Assembly: GCF_024609765.1 (NCBI RefSeq)
Contig: NZ_JANFDG010000004.1
Coordinates: 124,001 to 188,000 of the forward strand
DNA: 64,000 nucleotides
From: Shinella pollutisoli
Lineage (GTDB): Bacteria > Pseudomonadota > Alphaproteobacteria > Rhizobiales > Rhizobiaceae
Direction: 5' to 3'
The notes below the pieces were generated by a model that worked only from the letters and a program-made list of their open reading frames with translations, had not been told where the DNA came from and made no database searches. A program made the translations under genes and the position numbers. Of this stretch, positions 63,046 through 64,000 are shown piece after piece (position 1 is the first letter of the stretch; each line of letters opens with the position of its first letter).

Positions 63046-64000
63046 CTATCCCTCGATCAGGGCGTTGAACGCGTCGATCGCGGTCTTCGCATAGGCGTCG
63101 GCGGCGAAGGGCCGGGCCTCGTAGCGGCCCTCCAGGAAGGCCAGCATGCCCCCGGCGAGCCCGGCGGCCGAATTCTCGACCAGCATCCCCTCGCCGTTCT
63201 CCAGAACGCTGCGGCAGCCGACGACGTCGGTCGAGATCACCGGCTTTGCGAGCACCAGCGCCTCCAAGAGGACGATGCCCTGCCCTTCGTGGTTGGAGCT
63301 CAGGACGAAGCAGTCCATCCGCGCGAAGACGGGCATGGGATTGTGCATCATGCCGGCGAGCAGGACCGCGTCCTGCAGGCCGAGCTCGCCGATCTGCCGC
63401 TGCAGCGCCTCGCGCATCGGCCCGTCGCCGACGATGACCAGCCGCGCCTGCGGCCAGGCGCGATGGACGTCGGCGAAGGCGAAGATCAGCTTCCTGTGAT
63501 CCTTCTCGAGCGAAAGCCGTCCGACCGTGGCGAAAAGCGTTCGTCCCTCCGCCCATTCGGCGATGTCCTCGCGCAGCGGTTCCCCGGCCCGCTCCCGCAG
63601 CGAGGCGGGCAGGATGACGTTTCCGACGATCCGGAACCTGTCGGGCGGCAGGCCGTAGGCCTGCGAGAGATTGGCCCTGTTCAGCGCATAGACGCTGGGT
63701 GACGGCGAGACCAGCTTGGCATAGTCGCGATAGAACTCGAAAACGCCGGCCAGGGCGGGAACGCGGGTCTTGCTTTCGCTGACCATGTCGTTGTGGAGAT
63801 AGATGATTCTGTCGGCCGGCGCCGGCGCCGCCGCGAACATCGCCGCCCAGAAGCGGGTGAACCCCTCGAAGTTCACCACCGCCTTCCAGCGCGCCGAGCC
63901 GAAGGTGCGCTCGAATTCCCCGCGCATCGCGGCCGTCAGCACGGCGCGCATCTCCTCCGACGGAATGACGCCCATCGCGTGAAAGCTCTCGTAGGCCCAG
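63046..64000 (-). CDS. Glycosyltransferase family 4-type protein (partial at right edge)
   Basis: The C-terminal 317 or so residues of a GT-B glycosyltransferase; the start lies beyond the window. The second Rossmann domain is clear: LFATVGRLSLEKDHRKLI, ARLVIVGDGPMREALQ, the FVLSSNHEGQGIVLLEALV block with the E-x7-E type donor-sugar motif, and PVISTDVVGCRSVL. Such enzymes add a sugar from a nucleotide donor to a polysaccharide or lipid acceptor at the inner membrane. The acceptor cannot be told. It may belong to a polysaccharide cluster to the right. Confidence 0.88.
   Translation of the reverse strand, partial: WAYESFHAMGVIPSEEMRAVLTAAMRGEFERTFGSARWKAVVNFEGFTRFWAAMFAAAPAPADRIIYLHNDMVSESKTRVPALAGVFEFYRDYAKLVSPSPSVYALNRANLSQAYGLPPDRFRIVGNVILPASLRERAGEPLREDIAEWAEGRTLFATVGRLSLEKDHRKLIFAFADVHRAWPQARLVIVGDGPMREALQRQIGELGLQDAVLLAGMMHNPMPVFARMDCFVLSSNHEGQGIVLLEALVLAKPVISTDVVGCRSVLENGEGMLVENSAAGLAGGMLAFLEGRYEARPFAADAYAKTAIDAFNALIEG

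Overview
The window reads as high-GC Alphaproteobacteria DNA, most likely Hyphomicrobiales (Rhizobium, Agrobacterium or Shinella-like). The basis is the codon use, the density of ABC uptake operons each with its own regulator, a PmtA-like methyltransferase beside an alternative oxidase locus, and GTGA/ATGA overlaps between genes. It looks like accessory catabolic DNA from a secondary replicon or a flexible chromosome arm. No rRNA, tRNA, CRISPR array or replication gene was seen.

Layout: (1) 1-14.8 kb: the end of a histidine kinase, a leftward ROK regulator/epimerase/amidohydrolase group, an AraC regulator, and a rightward polyol-type operon (ABC importer, zinc polyol dehydrogenase, three SDR dehydrogenases, an aldolase-like TIM barrel, a PfkB kinase). 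(2) 14.8-22.7 kb: a leftward sugar operon (GntR, esterase, binding protein, two permeases, epimerase, Gfo/Idh/MocA oxidoreductase) with its ATPase divergent across a 28-bp palindrome. (3) 22.8-29.2 kb: a decayed c-type cytochrome, then CtaG-like, CopD-like and DUF2231 membrane proteins, oxidase subunit II, a fused subunit I/III, a small membrane protein and a methyltransferase. (4) 29.2-37.4 kb: LysR plus a peptide-type ABC operon ending in a cytosolic class A beta-lactamase-like hydrolase and a D-amino-acid aminotransferase. (5) 37.6-45.5 kb: a guanidino/ornithine amino-acid region (CtlX-like hydrolase, ornithine cyclodeaminase, two Lrp regulators, polar amino-acid ABC importer, second amidinotransferase-fold enzyme, metallo-beta-lactamase-fold hydrolase). 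(6) 45.5-57.0 kb: two tandem LysR paralogues divergent from a peptide-type ABC operon with a beta-propeller protein, a GHL6-like glycosidase and an enolase-superfamily dehydratase. (7) 57.0-63.0 kb: a decay zone with an MFS remnant, a heme-binding-like GlcG protein, a broken 3.6-kb Tn3-family transposon with 38-bp ends, and a frameshifted dehydroquinase-like gene. (8) the end of a glycosyltransferase runs off the right edge.

Most of the operons appear to follow one plan: a regulator faces a binding-protein-led transporter, and the enzymes follow. A recurrent detail is that all five solute-binding-protein genes are followed within about 20 bases by a GC-rich hairpin before the next operon gene, which would allow the binding protein to be made in excess over its permeases. 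The least understood parts are the 47.4-57.0 kb operon (possible route for an acidic or glycosidic plant compound) and the aldolase-like protein at 12.0 kb. Both are inferences from domains and context.
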